Of a DNA stretch of 64,000 nucleotides, positions 50,351-57,595 are shown one piece after another. The DNA is from an uncultured delta proteobacterium (lineage in GTDB: Bacteria; Myxococcota_A; UBA9160; JAFDET01). Each line of letters opens with the position of its first letter. Within the stretch, counting starts at the first letter, position 1. The DNA lies in NCBI GenBank assembly GCA_947259215.1, contig CAMYLJ010000004.1, positions 124,001 through 188,000 on the forward strand. The letters are read 5' to 3'. Below the pieces are notes generated by a model, which saw nothing but the letters and a program-made list of their open reading frames with translations, had not been told where the DNA came from and did no database searches. Made by a program: the position numbers and the translations under genes.

Positions 50351-51907
50351 ATGCGGACCCGGAACCTCGTTCTCGTCTGCCTCGTGCTGGCGTTCGCCCT
50401 GGGAATCGCATGGAGCGGCCCCATGCTCTACCGGAGCATCGTGGGGATCGACGCCAGCGGCTACCCGCTCGGCACCTCGATCCAGGCCGCGGCCGACGCC
50501 GTGGCGGGCCCCTTCTCGGTGAGCGTGGCCGGAATCGTGCTGTCGATCGGCGCGCTCGTGCTCTTCGCCCTCACGACCTTCTTTCTGACCCGCTCGGCCG
50601 CGCGGGGGGGGTCCGTGCGGCCGGGCCGTCGGGGATTCCTGGCGGGCGCCGGCGCTGGTCTCGGCGCCCTCGTGGTGGGCGGGGCAGCGACGGTGGCGCG
50701 GATGGGCTTCGGCCTCGGTGCCGGAGGCCGCGGCTGGGCCAACGTGACGGGACCGGCCATCGGCGTCGACACCGCCGACGTCTGGACCCACCCGGAGTGG
50801 CGCGACGCCTGGAAGGGCGCGCGGATCACCCGCTACCGCCCGCTCGGAGACACCGGCGCCGAGGTGTCCGACATCTCCCTCGGCTCCTCGGGACTGCCGC
50901 GGGACCCCTCACAGGCGGAGGCCATCGTGCGCGGCGCCGTCGAGCGCGGCGTCAGCTACCTGGACACGGCGCCGGACTACGCGGAGTTCGGCAGCGAGGA
51001 GGCCATCGGGCGTGCGACTGCGGGCGTGGCGCGGGACCGGCTCTTCCTGGCCACGAAGTTCTGCACGAGGATCGGGCACCTTCCGGTGGGAACCCCGGTC
51101 GCGCGGTACAAGGAGGTGGTCGAGGGAAGCCTGCAGCGCCTCCGCAGCGACTACGTCGACCTGGTGCACATCCACAGCTGCGATAGCGTCGAGCGCCTGC
51201 TCGACCCGGGCGCGCACGAGGCCTTCGACCGGCTGCGGCAGGAGGGAAAGGTCCGCTTCCTCGGCTTCTCGAGCCACACGCCCAACCTGGAAACGGTCGC
51301 CGAGGCCGCCATCGAGTCGGGCCGGTTCCAGGTGATGATGCCCGCCTACCACTTCGGCGCCTGGCGGGATCTGGGGCCGATCATGCGCCGCGCGCGCGAG
51401 TCCGGAATGGGCGTCGTGGCCATGAAGACCTTGAAGGGCGCCAAGCACCACGGCCTGTCGGGGTTCCGCGAGCAGGCCGACGCCTTCAGCCAGGCCGCCT
51501 TCAGCTGGGTGCTCTCGAACGACGACGTGTCGTGCCTGGTCGTCTCCTTCCGCACCCTCCAGCACGTGGACGAGTACGTCTACGCCTCCGGCCGGCCGCT
51601 CGCGTCGGACGACCTGGCCCTGCTCGAGGAGTACGATCGCCAGATCGCGGGCACCCATTGCGCGCCCCACTGCGGCGAGTGCCTCGACTCCTGCCCCGAG
51701 CGGCTGCCGATCGCTGACGTCCTCCGCTACCGCATGTACGCCGAGGACTACGGACAGGAGCGGGAGGGCATGCGCCTGTACGGCAGGCTGGAGCGAAGCG
51801 CCTCGCTGTGCGCCACCTGCAGCGCTCCCTGCCTCGGCTCGTGTCCGCTCGGGATTCCGATCCAGGGGCGCATGAGCGAGGCCCACGAGCTGCTCAGCCT
51901 TTCCTAG
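50351..51907 (+). CDS. Membrane-anchored aldo/keto reductase with C-terminal Fe-S clusters
   Basis: AAGGAGG seven bases upstream fixes the ATG. The protein has 518 residues. Two membrane helices (about 5-25, 55-80) precede RRGFLAGAGAGLGAL, a Tat-like third segment, so the catalytic part is probably outside the membrane. The aldo/keto reductase domain (about 150-430) has YLDTAPDYAEFGSEE (catalytic Asp and Tyr), LATKFCTR, DYVDLVHIHSCDS and FLGFSSHTP. The tail carries two four-cysteine motifs (HCAPHCGECLDSCP; CATCSAPCLGSCP), suited to two [4Fe-4S] clusters. The electron partner and substrate are unknown. Confidence 0.88.
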   Translation: MRTRNLVLVCLVLAFALGIAWSGPMLYRSIVGIDASGYPLGTSIQAAADAVAGPFSVSVAGIVLSIGALVLFALTTFFLTRSAARGGSVRPGRRGFLAGAGAGLGALVVGGAATVARMGFGLGAGGRGWANVTGPAIGVDTADVWTHPEWRDAWKGARITRYRPLGDTGAEVSDISLGSSGLPRDPSQAEAIVRGAVERGVSYLDTAPDYAEFGSEEAIGRATAGVARDRLFLATKFCTRIGHLPVGTPVARYKEVVEGSLQRLRSDYVDLVHIHSCDSVERLLDPGAHEAFDRLRQEGKVRFLGFSSHTPNLETVAEAAIESGRFQVMMPAYHFGAWRDLGPIMRRARESGMGVVAMKTLKGAKHHGLSGFREQADAFSQAAFSWVLSNDDVSCLVVSFRTLQHVDEYVYASGRPLASDDLALLEEYDRQIAGTHCAPHCGECLDSCPERLPIADVLRYRMYAEDYGQEREGMRLYGRLERSASLCATCSAPCLGSCPLGIPIQGRMSEAHELLSLS

Positions 51908-51942
51908 ACGGATCCGCGCTCGTCATCCGCCGGCGCTGAGGC

Positions 51943-53331
51943 TCAGGCGGTGGCGATGGCCTTCGCGAAGGCCTTCCGGAGCGCGGCGCCGATGGTCTTG
52001 CGGTCCGCGCGGCCGTAGGCCTGGCGGAAGGCCTTGAGGGGGATGATGCCCTTGGCCATGGAGCGGTGGCCGCCGCCCACGCCGAGGCCCTCGACCACGG
52101 CGCGGGTCACCTCGCCGGCGGCGCGCACGTAGCCCACGTTGCGCACGGAGAAGACCAGGTCCGAGTTCACGATCCCCGCCGCCACCGACCACTCGGCGCC
52201 TTCGGCCTGGAGCCCCAGGTCCGCCACCTGGGGGATCACGTCCTCGCGCACCCGCCCGAGCACCAGCAGATGGATTCCCTTGTGGACCTCGGTGGCCGCC
52301 AGCGCGCGCCCCATGGCCTGGAGCCCCGCCAGCGGCAGCGCCGGGCGCTCGATCCGGCGCAGGAGCGCGGGGCTGTGCCACTGGTGCAGGTAGGCGAAGG
52401 CGTTGATGTCGTGTCGGCTCGTCTCGCGTCCCAGCAGCTGGGTGTCGCTCTTGATGCCGTAGATCAAGGCGGTGGCGAGCTTGGGCCGCACCTCCATCCC
52501 GGCGGCGCGCACGTAGCCGGTCAGGATGGTCGCGGTGGCGCCGTAGGCCGGGCGGACGTCCCGGATCTCGGTGTCGTAACCGGGTCGCTCGGGATGGTGA
52601 TCGATCACCACGTCCACGGAGCGCACGCGCGCGGGCATGTCTTCGCCGAAGACCGACGGCTGCACGTCCAGCAGCGCGAGCCCGTCGAACTCGTCCAGGC
52701 CCGCGCTGTCGACGGTGCGGACTTCGAGGCCCAGGGCCTGGACCATGGCCAGGTTCTCCGGGCGCTTGACCTCGCCGAACGAGATCAGGGGGCAGGTCGA
52801 GCTCTTGCGGCCGAGGAGCGCGCGCAGCGCCATGCCCGAGGCGATTCCGTCGGGATCCGGATCGGGCTGGAGCAGGATCCCGAGCTTGCTGCGGGAGCTC
52901 ACGAGCTCCCGGATGTCCTCGACCATGCGCAGGTTCCAAAGCAGGTCGAACTCGGCGTCGACGTCGTCCCGGATCAGGGAGCGCAGGCCGGCCCGGCGCA
53001 GACAGGGATGGTCGGGCAGGGCCTCCGGCTCGAGGCGGTCCGAGAGCACCAGGATCGGGGAGCCCGGCGCCGCCTCGGAGACGGCCGCCACGGCCGCCCG
53101 CACGAAGGGGCCGTCCTCGCTCACCAGGGCGAAGCCGTCTCCTTCCTTCGGGTCGAGCTTGGCCACGGCCTCGGCCGCCAACCCGCCCTGGAGCGCCCGG
53201 AAGCCCGGCGGCCGCGCCCGGGACTCGTCCTCGCGCGGAATCCAGGTGAGCTCTTCGTCCTCGCCGGCGCCGATGCGGCTCCACAGGCGCGCGAGCTCGG
53301 CGCCGTCACAGAGGATGATTCGCCTGGCCAC
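51943..53331 (-). CDS. DHH-family phosphoesterase with N-terminal TrkA-like domain
   Basis: This is a 462-residue protein. The first 110 residues look like a worn Rossmann/TrkA-N domain (ALVSEDGPFVRAAVAAV). The DHH domain follows with LQPDPDPDGIASGMALR (motif I), ALLDVQPSV, VDVVIDHHPERPGYDT (motif III, DHH) and YGATATILTGY. GLGVGGGHRSMAKGII is the DHHA1 C-terminal motif. Relatives hydrolyse oligoribonucleotides, pAp or cyclic dinucleotide products. GTG 53331 has GGGGG four bases upstream. No cyclic-dinucleotide synthase is nearby. Confidence 0.88.
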   Translation of the reverse strand: MARRIILCDGAELARLWSRIGAGEDEELTWIPREDESRARPPGFRALQGGLAAEAVAKLDPKEGDGFALVSEDGPFVRAAVAAVSEAAPGSPILVLSDRLEPEALPDHPCLRRAGLRSLIRDDVDAEFDLLWNLRMVEDIRELVSSRSKLGILLQPDPDPDGIASGMALRALLGRKSSTCPLISFGEVKRPENLAMVQALGLEVRTVDSAGLDEFDGLALLDVQPSVFGEDMPARVRSVDVVIDHHPERPGYDTEIRDVRPAYGATATILTGYVRAAGMEVRPKLATALIYGIKSDTQLLGRETSRHDINAFAYLHQWHSPALLRRIERPALPLAGLQAMGRALAATEVHKGIHLLVLGRVREDVIPQVADLGLQAEGAEWSVAAGIVNSDLVFSVRNVGYVRAAGEVTRAVVEGLGVGGGHRSMAKGIIPLKAFRQAYGRADRKTIGAALRKAFAKAIATA

Positions 53332-53458
53332 CAGACCCCCGTAGAAGCCAAGACGCGGGCCCGAAGACCGCCCAGCGGGCGGGCCGGGACCCGCGAAGGC
53401 CGAAGTCTAGCGGATCGACCCTCCGTCGAGATCCCCTGGGGGAGTTCGCGAGCAGCGG

Positions 53459-53464
53459 TATCCT
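53459..53464 (+). promoter_or_regulatory. -10-like box nine bases before apaH
   Basis: TATCCT ends nine bases before ATG 53474, without a Shine-Dalgarno; the transcript is likely leaderless or nearly so. Confidence 0.4.
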
Positions 53465-53473
53465 GCGCCCGCG

Positions 53474-54355
53474 ATGCGCCAGCCCATCTTCATCGGGGAC
53501 GTCCAGGGCTGCGCGGACGAGCTGGAGGAGCTGGTCCGGCGCGCCCGAGCCGCCTACGGCCAGGATGGCTACGAGCTGTGGCTGGTGGGCGACCTGGTGA
53601 ACCGGGGGCCCGCCAGCCTGCGGGTGCTGCGGCGGGTCCGAAGCCAGGTGGAGGCAGGCCGTGCGCGGGTGGTGCTCGGCAATCACGAGCTGGGGCTGCT
53701 CCAGATGGCCCTGGGGCTCCGGGAGCCGTCCCGCCTGGACACCTCGGCCGGGATCCTGGGGCTTCCCGACGCCGCGGGCTGGATCGACTGGATCCGCCGG
53801 CTGCCCCTGGTCGCCACGGGGACCCTCGGCCGGCGCCCCTTCGCCATGGTGCACGCTGCCGTCCACCCCGACTGGGACCTGGACGAGCTGGTCGCTCGGG
53901 CGCGGGCCTGCGAGCGCCGGCTCGGCGGCTCCGACCTGGCGGAGACGCGGCGGCTGCTGGCGGCCCGCCGCAAGGCCGACCCCGACCGGGATGCGCTCGG
54001 CCTGCTCACGCAGTGCCGCGGGATCGACGGCCGGGGGCGCTGGAGCGCCGACGACCCGGCGCGGGCGAACGACTTCTGGCACCGGCGCTGGGCCGCGCGC
54101 GGTCACGACTACGCGCTGGTCTACGGCCACTGGGCGATGCAGGGTCTGCAGTGCACGAACGCGCTGCGCGGCCTCGATACAGGCTGCGTGCATCACGGAC
54201 GCGGCGGAGACGGCTTCCTGACGGCGTGGCTGCCCGACCTCGACGCTCGCGATCCTTTCGCGCTTCCCGAGTCGGGGAAGCTCTGGCAGGTGCGCGCGCG
54301 GCGCGCCTATTACCTCGAGCTGGAGGAATCGACGGGCGGCGTCGATTCCGCTTGA
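53474..54355 (+). CDS. apaH: Symmetrical bis(5'-nucleosyl)-tetraphosphatase
   Basis: This 293-residue calcineurin-like phosphatase splits Ap4A into two ADP and also decaps Np4-capped RNA in bacteria. The metal sites are FIGDVQGCADELEEL (GD near residues 8-9), LVGDLVNRGPASL and VVLGNHELGLLQM, then HAAVHPDWD. YGHWAMQGL and GLDTGCVHHGRG close the active site. The length is standard. The start follows TATCCT by nine bases with no Shine-Dalgarno. The stop overlaps the -35 of a promoter that reads into the 422-bp intergenic region. Confidence 0.93.
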   Translation: MRQPIFIGDVQGCADELEELVRRARAAYGQDGYELWLVGDLVNRGPASLRVLRRVRSQVEAGRARVVLGNHELGLLQMALGLREPSRLDTSAGILGLPDAAGWIDWIRRLPLVATGTLGRRPFAMVHAAVHPDWDLDELVARARACERRLGGSDLAETRRLLAARRKADPDRDALGLLTQCRGIDGRGRWSADDPARANDFWHRRWAARGHDYALVYGHWAMQGLQCTNALRGLDTGCVHHGRGGDGFLTAWLPDLDARDPFALPESGKLWQVRARRAYYLELEESTGGVDSA

Positions 54356-54379
54356 TTCGCCGGCCCGACCGTCTAGAGT
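54352..54379 (+). promoter_or_regulatory. Sigma70-type promoter reading into a gene-free region
   Basis: TTGATT (54352-54357), 16 bases, TAGAGT (54374-54379). Transcription would start near 54386, inside an intergenic region that holds no convincing ORF. Confidence 0.5.
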
Positions 54380-54385
54380 GGATTC

Positions 54386-54777
54386 GTATCCCAGAGTCCC
54401 GGCGCGAGGAGCCCGAGGTCTCGCTTCCGTCGGTGGCAAACAGGCGCCGGGGACAAGGGATGCAGCAACGTCGATGGGAGCGGGCGCAGGCCGCTCCGGA
54501 GGGGCCTCGATGACGGAGGCTCTGCACGGAGCGGAAGCTGGAGCGGGAAGCCTTCCTGGACCCGGGAGCTTCCTACCGGTCGCGAAGCAGCGGGAAGGGC
54601 ACTTCCCGGTGGCACTCGACGGGGGCTCAGAGCCTTCATCCTTTCCGGACCGTCGAGCAAAAGTCCCGGAGCTCTTCTCTCGTGGTGCGGCAACGCCGTG
54701 ACACTCCTTCGCGCGAAACGACGAGCGCCGTCGGAGGACCGGGAAGGCCCCGCCGCCTCGGCAACGCGAGCCGCCTC
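54386..54777 (+). other. Unexplained 0.4-kb intergenic region, possible noncoding RNA
   Basis: Between apaH and the convergent HEAT-like gene there is no protein-like frame on either strand; the open frames have compositions unlike the neighbours. Hairpins are visible: GGAGCGG/CCGCTCC around 54477-54498, and a perfect seven-base stem CGGGAAG/CTTCCCG with a GGCA loop around 54591-54608. A promoter lies at 54352-54379. It does not match tmRNA, RNase P or SRP RNA by eye. It may be an RNA gene, or just a degraded region. Confidence 0.35.
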
Positions 54778-55722
54778 TCAGCGCCGCTCGCGTCGCGCCG
54801 GCTTGGCGTGAGCGAGCGCTCCGGCGATCGCGCCGCGCACCTCGGGATCCGTCTCCTCGGCGGCGAGCTGCTCGAGCGCGGCCCGGACCTCGGGCTCCTC
54901 GGCCAGCCGCGTTGCCGTCGGTATCGACGCGATCCGGATCTCCCGGTTCGGGTGCCCGAGAGCGGTGGCCACGGCGGGGGCCGCGTCGGGATGGCGCGTC
55001 AAGACACCCGCGGCCAGCGCCACGCGCGCCACGTCCACGTCGAGGTCGGGACGCCCGGTGCTGGCGAGCAGCCGGGCGAGCGCCTCCGGCTCCGCCGCCG
55101 CGATCCCCGCCGAGGCCAGCTGCACCTCGCTCGGGAGCGTCGGGTCCAGGGCTGCATCCGCGCGTCGCAGGGGCTCCCCCGCGGGCATCTGCACGCGCCC
55201 GCCCTCGCGGTCTCCCAGGCCGCGGACCCCGAGGTCGCGCAGCCCGGCGTCGGGCCCGTCGATCCACGCCAGGTAGGTCTGGCCGAGGGCTTCGGGGTCG
55301 CCCTGGGCGCTGGCCAGGCGTGCCAGCGCGGTGCCCCAGGCGTCGAGGTCCGCCTGGTCGGGGAGCACCGTCACCTCGCGCGGCTCGTCGACGAACACGA
55401 AGGGCGAGCGCGCGCCGCCCAGCACGAGCAGCACCCGGGAGCCGGGGACCAGGTCCGGTGCCTGCGAGGGCGCGCGCTTGATCTCGAAGCGGCGGCCGGG
55501 GGAGCCGCGCCAGGCCTCGGCGCCGGCGATCGAGAAGCGTCCGGTGGCGACGCGCTCGACCGTGCCCAGGGCCAGTACGTCGGCCTCGGCGAGGCGCGCG
55601 TGAAGCGGGCGTGGGGGGCTGGGCAGCCCGTGCCCCCCCAGCTGGGCCTGTGCGGGAGCGCTGGCCAGGGCCCACATCCCCACCAGTGCGGTGCCGAAGC
55701 TGCGGACGTGCGAAGCCGTCAC
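54778..55722 (-). CDS. Exported protein with HEAT-like repeats
   Basis: This is a 314-residue protein. A signal peptide (TALVGMWALASAPAQA) precedes a beta-rich first half (LHARLAEADVLALGTVERV, SRVLLVLGGARSPFVFV). The second half (about 190-305) has helical HEAT-like repeats: AVATALGHPNREIRIASIPTATRL and LEQLAAEETDPEVRGAIAGALA. Such repeats usually bind partner proteins. The first half resembles segments found in predicted surface proteins but no family can be named. It is divergent from the M48 gene with a 21-base gap. Confidence 0.72.
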   Translation of the reverse strand: MTASHVRSFGTALVGMWALASAPAQAQLGGHGLPSPPRPLHARLAEADVLALGTVERVATGRFSIAGAEAWRGSPGRRFEIKRAPSQAPDLVPGSRVLLVLGGARSPFVFVDEPREVTVLPDQADLDAWGTALARLASAQGDPEALGQTYLAWIDGPDAGLRDLGVRGLGDREGGRVQMPAGEPLRRADAALDPTLPSEVQLASAGIAAAEPEALARLLASTGRPDLDVDVARVALAAGVLTRHPDAAPAVATALGHPNREIRIASIPTATRLAEEPEVRAALEQLAAEETDPEVRGAIAGALAHAKPARRERR

Positions 55723-55743
55723 GGTCGGCGATCATAACGCGCC

Positions 55744-57522
55744 GTGCCCACCCGAAGCGTCGTCGCCCCGATCGCCCTGCTGCTGCTGGCGCTGGCGTGC
55801 GCCCGGAACCCGGTGAGCGGACGGCCCCAGCTCGTCTTCACGGGCACGGCGAAGGAGGTGCAGATCGGCGCCGATGCCGCCCTGGAGGTGGAGCGCGAGC
55901 TCGGCCTGGTGGAGGACCTGGAGCTGGTGGCATACGTGGAGGCCGTCGGCGCGCGGCTGGCAGCGGTCTCGCCCCGGCAGGACCTGGAGTATCGCTTCCA
56001 GGTGGTGGACATGCCGCAGCCCAACGCCTTCGCCCTGCCCGGCGGCTTCATCTACGTCTCGCGGGGACTGCTGGCCCTGGCCGGATCCGAGGACGAGCTG
56101 GCCGGCGTGTTGGCCCACGAGGTGGTTCACGTGGCCGCCCGTCACTACGCGGAGGGGGAGACGCAGTCGCTCCCGATCGGCGTGCTGGCGGCCGCCGGCC
56201 AGATGGTGGGGAGTGTGCTCGGCGGCGGCCGCGTTGCGCGGGCGCTCGGCGCCTTGCCGGAGACCGCGGGCGCCCTGCTGCTGGCGGAGTACAGCCGTGG
56301 TCAGGAACGCGAGGCGGATCAGGTGGGACAGGAGCTGGCGGCCCTGGCGGGCTGGGACCCCGACGCCCTGGCCGACTTCTTCCAGCGGCTCGAGGGCTTC
56401 GAGGCCATGCAGGCGGAGGCGGGGGGCGCTGCCGCCCAGGGCCCGAGCTTCTTCGACTCGCACCCCACGACCGACGAGCGGATCCGCAAGCTGCGTCTGA
56501 ACGGGGCGGATCTCGAGCGGGGAGTCGAGCCGCCGCTCTCGCCGACGGTCGAGGACTTCCTGCGGCGCCTCGACGGCATGCGCGTGGGGCGGAACCCGGC
56601 GGAGGGCGTGTTCCAGGACGGGCTCTTCCTGCATCCGGACCTCGGCTTCGCGCTGCGCCTTCCCGCCGGCTGGGGGACCCGCAACACGCGCGACGCGGTG
56701 GCCGCGCTCTCGCCCGAGCACGATGCGCTCCTGATCCTGGCGCTCGAGGGTCGCGGCTCCGATCCCGAGGCGGCGTTGGTGGCGTTCGCGCGCCGGGCTG
56801 CCCTGACCCTGACCGACCTGGAGCACTTCGAGATCAACGGGCTCCCCGCCGTGCGCGGTCTGGCGGCGGTGGAGACCCGCGAGGCCACCCTGGTGGCCGA
56901 CTTCACCTTCATCGCGTACGACGGGATCGTCTTCCGCTTGACCGGCGCCGCGCCGGTGGCGAGCTACGACGGTCGCGCGCCCGAGATGCTGGAGGCGGTG
57001 GGGAGCTTCCGACCGCTGACCGACGAGGAGCGGGATCTGTTCGAGGTCCAGCTCCTGCGCCTCGAGCGCGCCGATCCGAGCGAGAGCCTGGAGGCGTTTG
57101 CCGAGCGCACCGGGAGCGCCTGGAGCGCCGAGCAGCTGGCGGTGATGAACGGCCTCGAGCCGGGCGCCCCACTCTCGGCGGGGCGGCTCCTCAAGCTGGG
57201 GCACTCCGAGCCGTACCAGCCCCCCGCCGCTCCTGAGCAGGCTCGCTACAATCGCTGCGTGCCGAAGGTTTCCGTTCACGCCGCGCTGCGCGGGCCGACC
57301 CGGGGCGAGGCGATGGTCGAGGTGGCGGGCGCCAGCGTCCTGGCCTGCCTCGACGCGGTGGACGCCGAGTTTCCCGGGTTCAAGGAGCAGGTGGTGGCCC
57401 CGGACGGCTCGGTCCACCGCTTCGTGAAGGTCTTCCTGAACGGGGATCCGGTCGACTCCCTGGACGCGCCCGTGGCCGGAGGCGACGAGGTCGAGGTGCT
57501 GGCAGCGGTGGGAGGCGGCTAG
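55744..57522 (+). CDS. M48-family metallopeptidase lipoprotein (frame continues into MoaD)
   Basis: The N-terminus ends in LLLALAC, a lipobox, so it should be lipid-anchored in the periplasm. The peptidase domain has LAGVLAHEVVHVAARH (HExxH) and SRGQEREADQVGQELAALAG (third zinc ligand), with the BepA/LoiP-like DSHPTTDERI. A beta-rich middle and a LysM-like tail ending at LLKLGHSEPY follow. The natural end is there, but as assembled the frame runs on through QPPAAPEQARYNRC into a MoaD domain. One extra C in the C6 run 57220-57225 would bring TGA 57234-57236 into frame. So the fusion is probably an artefact or a recent mutation. Confidence 0.85.
   Translation: MPTRSVVAPIALLLLALACARNPVSGRPQLVFTGTAKEVQIGADAALEVERELGLVEDLELVAYVEAVGARLAAVSPRQDLEYRFQVVDMPQPNAFALPGGFIYVSRGLLALAGSEDELAGVLAHEVVHVAARHYAEGETQSLPIGVLAAAGQMVGSVLGGGRVARALGALPETAGALLLAEYSRGQEREADQVGQELAALAGWDPDALADFFQRLEGFEAMQAEAGGAAAQGPSFFDSHPTTDERIRKLRLNGADLERGVEPPLSPTVEDFLRRLDGMRVGRNPAEGVFQDGLFLHPDLGFALRLPAGWGTRNTRDAVAALSPEHDALLILALEGRGSDPEAALVAFARRAALTLTDLEHFEINGLPAVRGLAAVETREATLVADFTFIAYDGIVFRLTGAAPVASYDGRAPEMLEAVGSFRPLTDEERDLFEVQLLRLERADPSESLEAFAERTGSAWSAEQLAVMNGLEPGAPLSAGRLLKLGHSEPYQPPAAPEQARYNRCVPKVSVHAALRGPTRGEAMVEVAGASVLACLDAVDAEFPGFKEQVVAPDGSVHRFVKVFLNGDPVDSLDAPVAGGDEVEVLAAVGGG
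57247..57252 (+). promoter_or_regulatory. -10-like box six bases before moaD
   Basis: TACAAT, five of six to consensus, ends six bases before GTG 57259, inside the end of the M48 frame. It resembles the box ahead of the DUF815 gene and would give a leaderless moaD transcript. Confidence 0.5.
57259..57522 (+). CDS. MoaD/ThiS-family sulfur carrier protein
   Basis: This is an 87-residue beta-grasp protein. KVSVHAALRGPTRGEAMVEV opens it, VLACLDAVDAEFPGF is the conserved helix, HRFVKVFLNGDPVDSL the central strands, and GGDEVEVLAAVGGG ends with the Gly-Gly that is adenylated and thiocarboxylated. It supplies sulfur for the pterin dithiolene in molybdenum or tungsten cofactor synthesis. The AOR and MoeA genes follow. 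It is in the same frame as M48 but has its own GTG and upstream TACAAT; I treat it as a separate gene. Confidence 0.82.
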   Translation: MPKVSVHAALRGPTRGEAMVEVAGASVLACLDAVDAEFPGFKEQVVAPDGSVHRFVKVFLNGDPVDSLDAPVAGGDEVEVLAAVGGG

Positions 57523-57595
57523 CCGCCTCCCCGACTCCGGCCGAAATCCGGACCCGGTCTGATATCCTACGCGGTCCTGCAAAAGGAGGTGCTGC

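Noticed and set aside
54420-54500. Possible c-di-GMP (GEMM) riboswitch because of GGCAAAC
   Set aside because: The rest of the conserved core (tetraloop-receptor and second stem) could not be matched, and the region lies between convergent gene ends with no target gene.
54373-54701. Open frames of about 106 residues on both strands in the apaH downstream gap
   Set aside because: Neither has a ribosome-binding site or -10 box at the start, the compositions are Pro/Ser/Gly-rich without any domain, and they mirror each other over the same bases.
54386-54777. RNase P, tmRNA or SRP RNA
   Set aside because: The diagnostic sequences (GGAAAGTCCGGGC-type core, a tRNA-like 3' end with CCA, or the GGAAGCAGCC tetraloop region) are absent on both strands.
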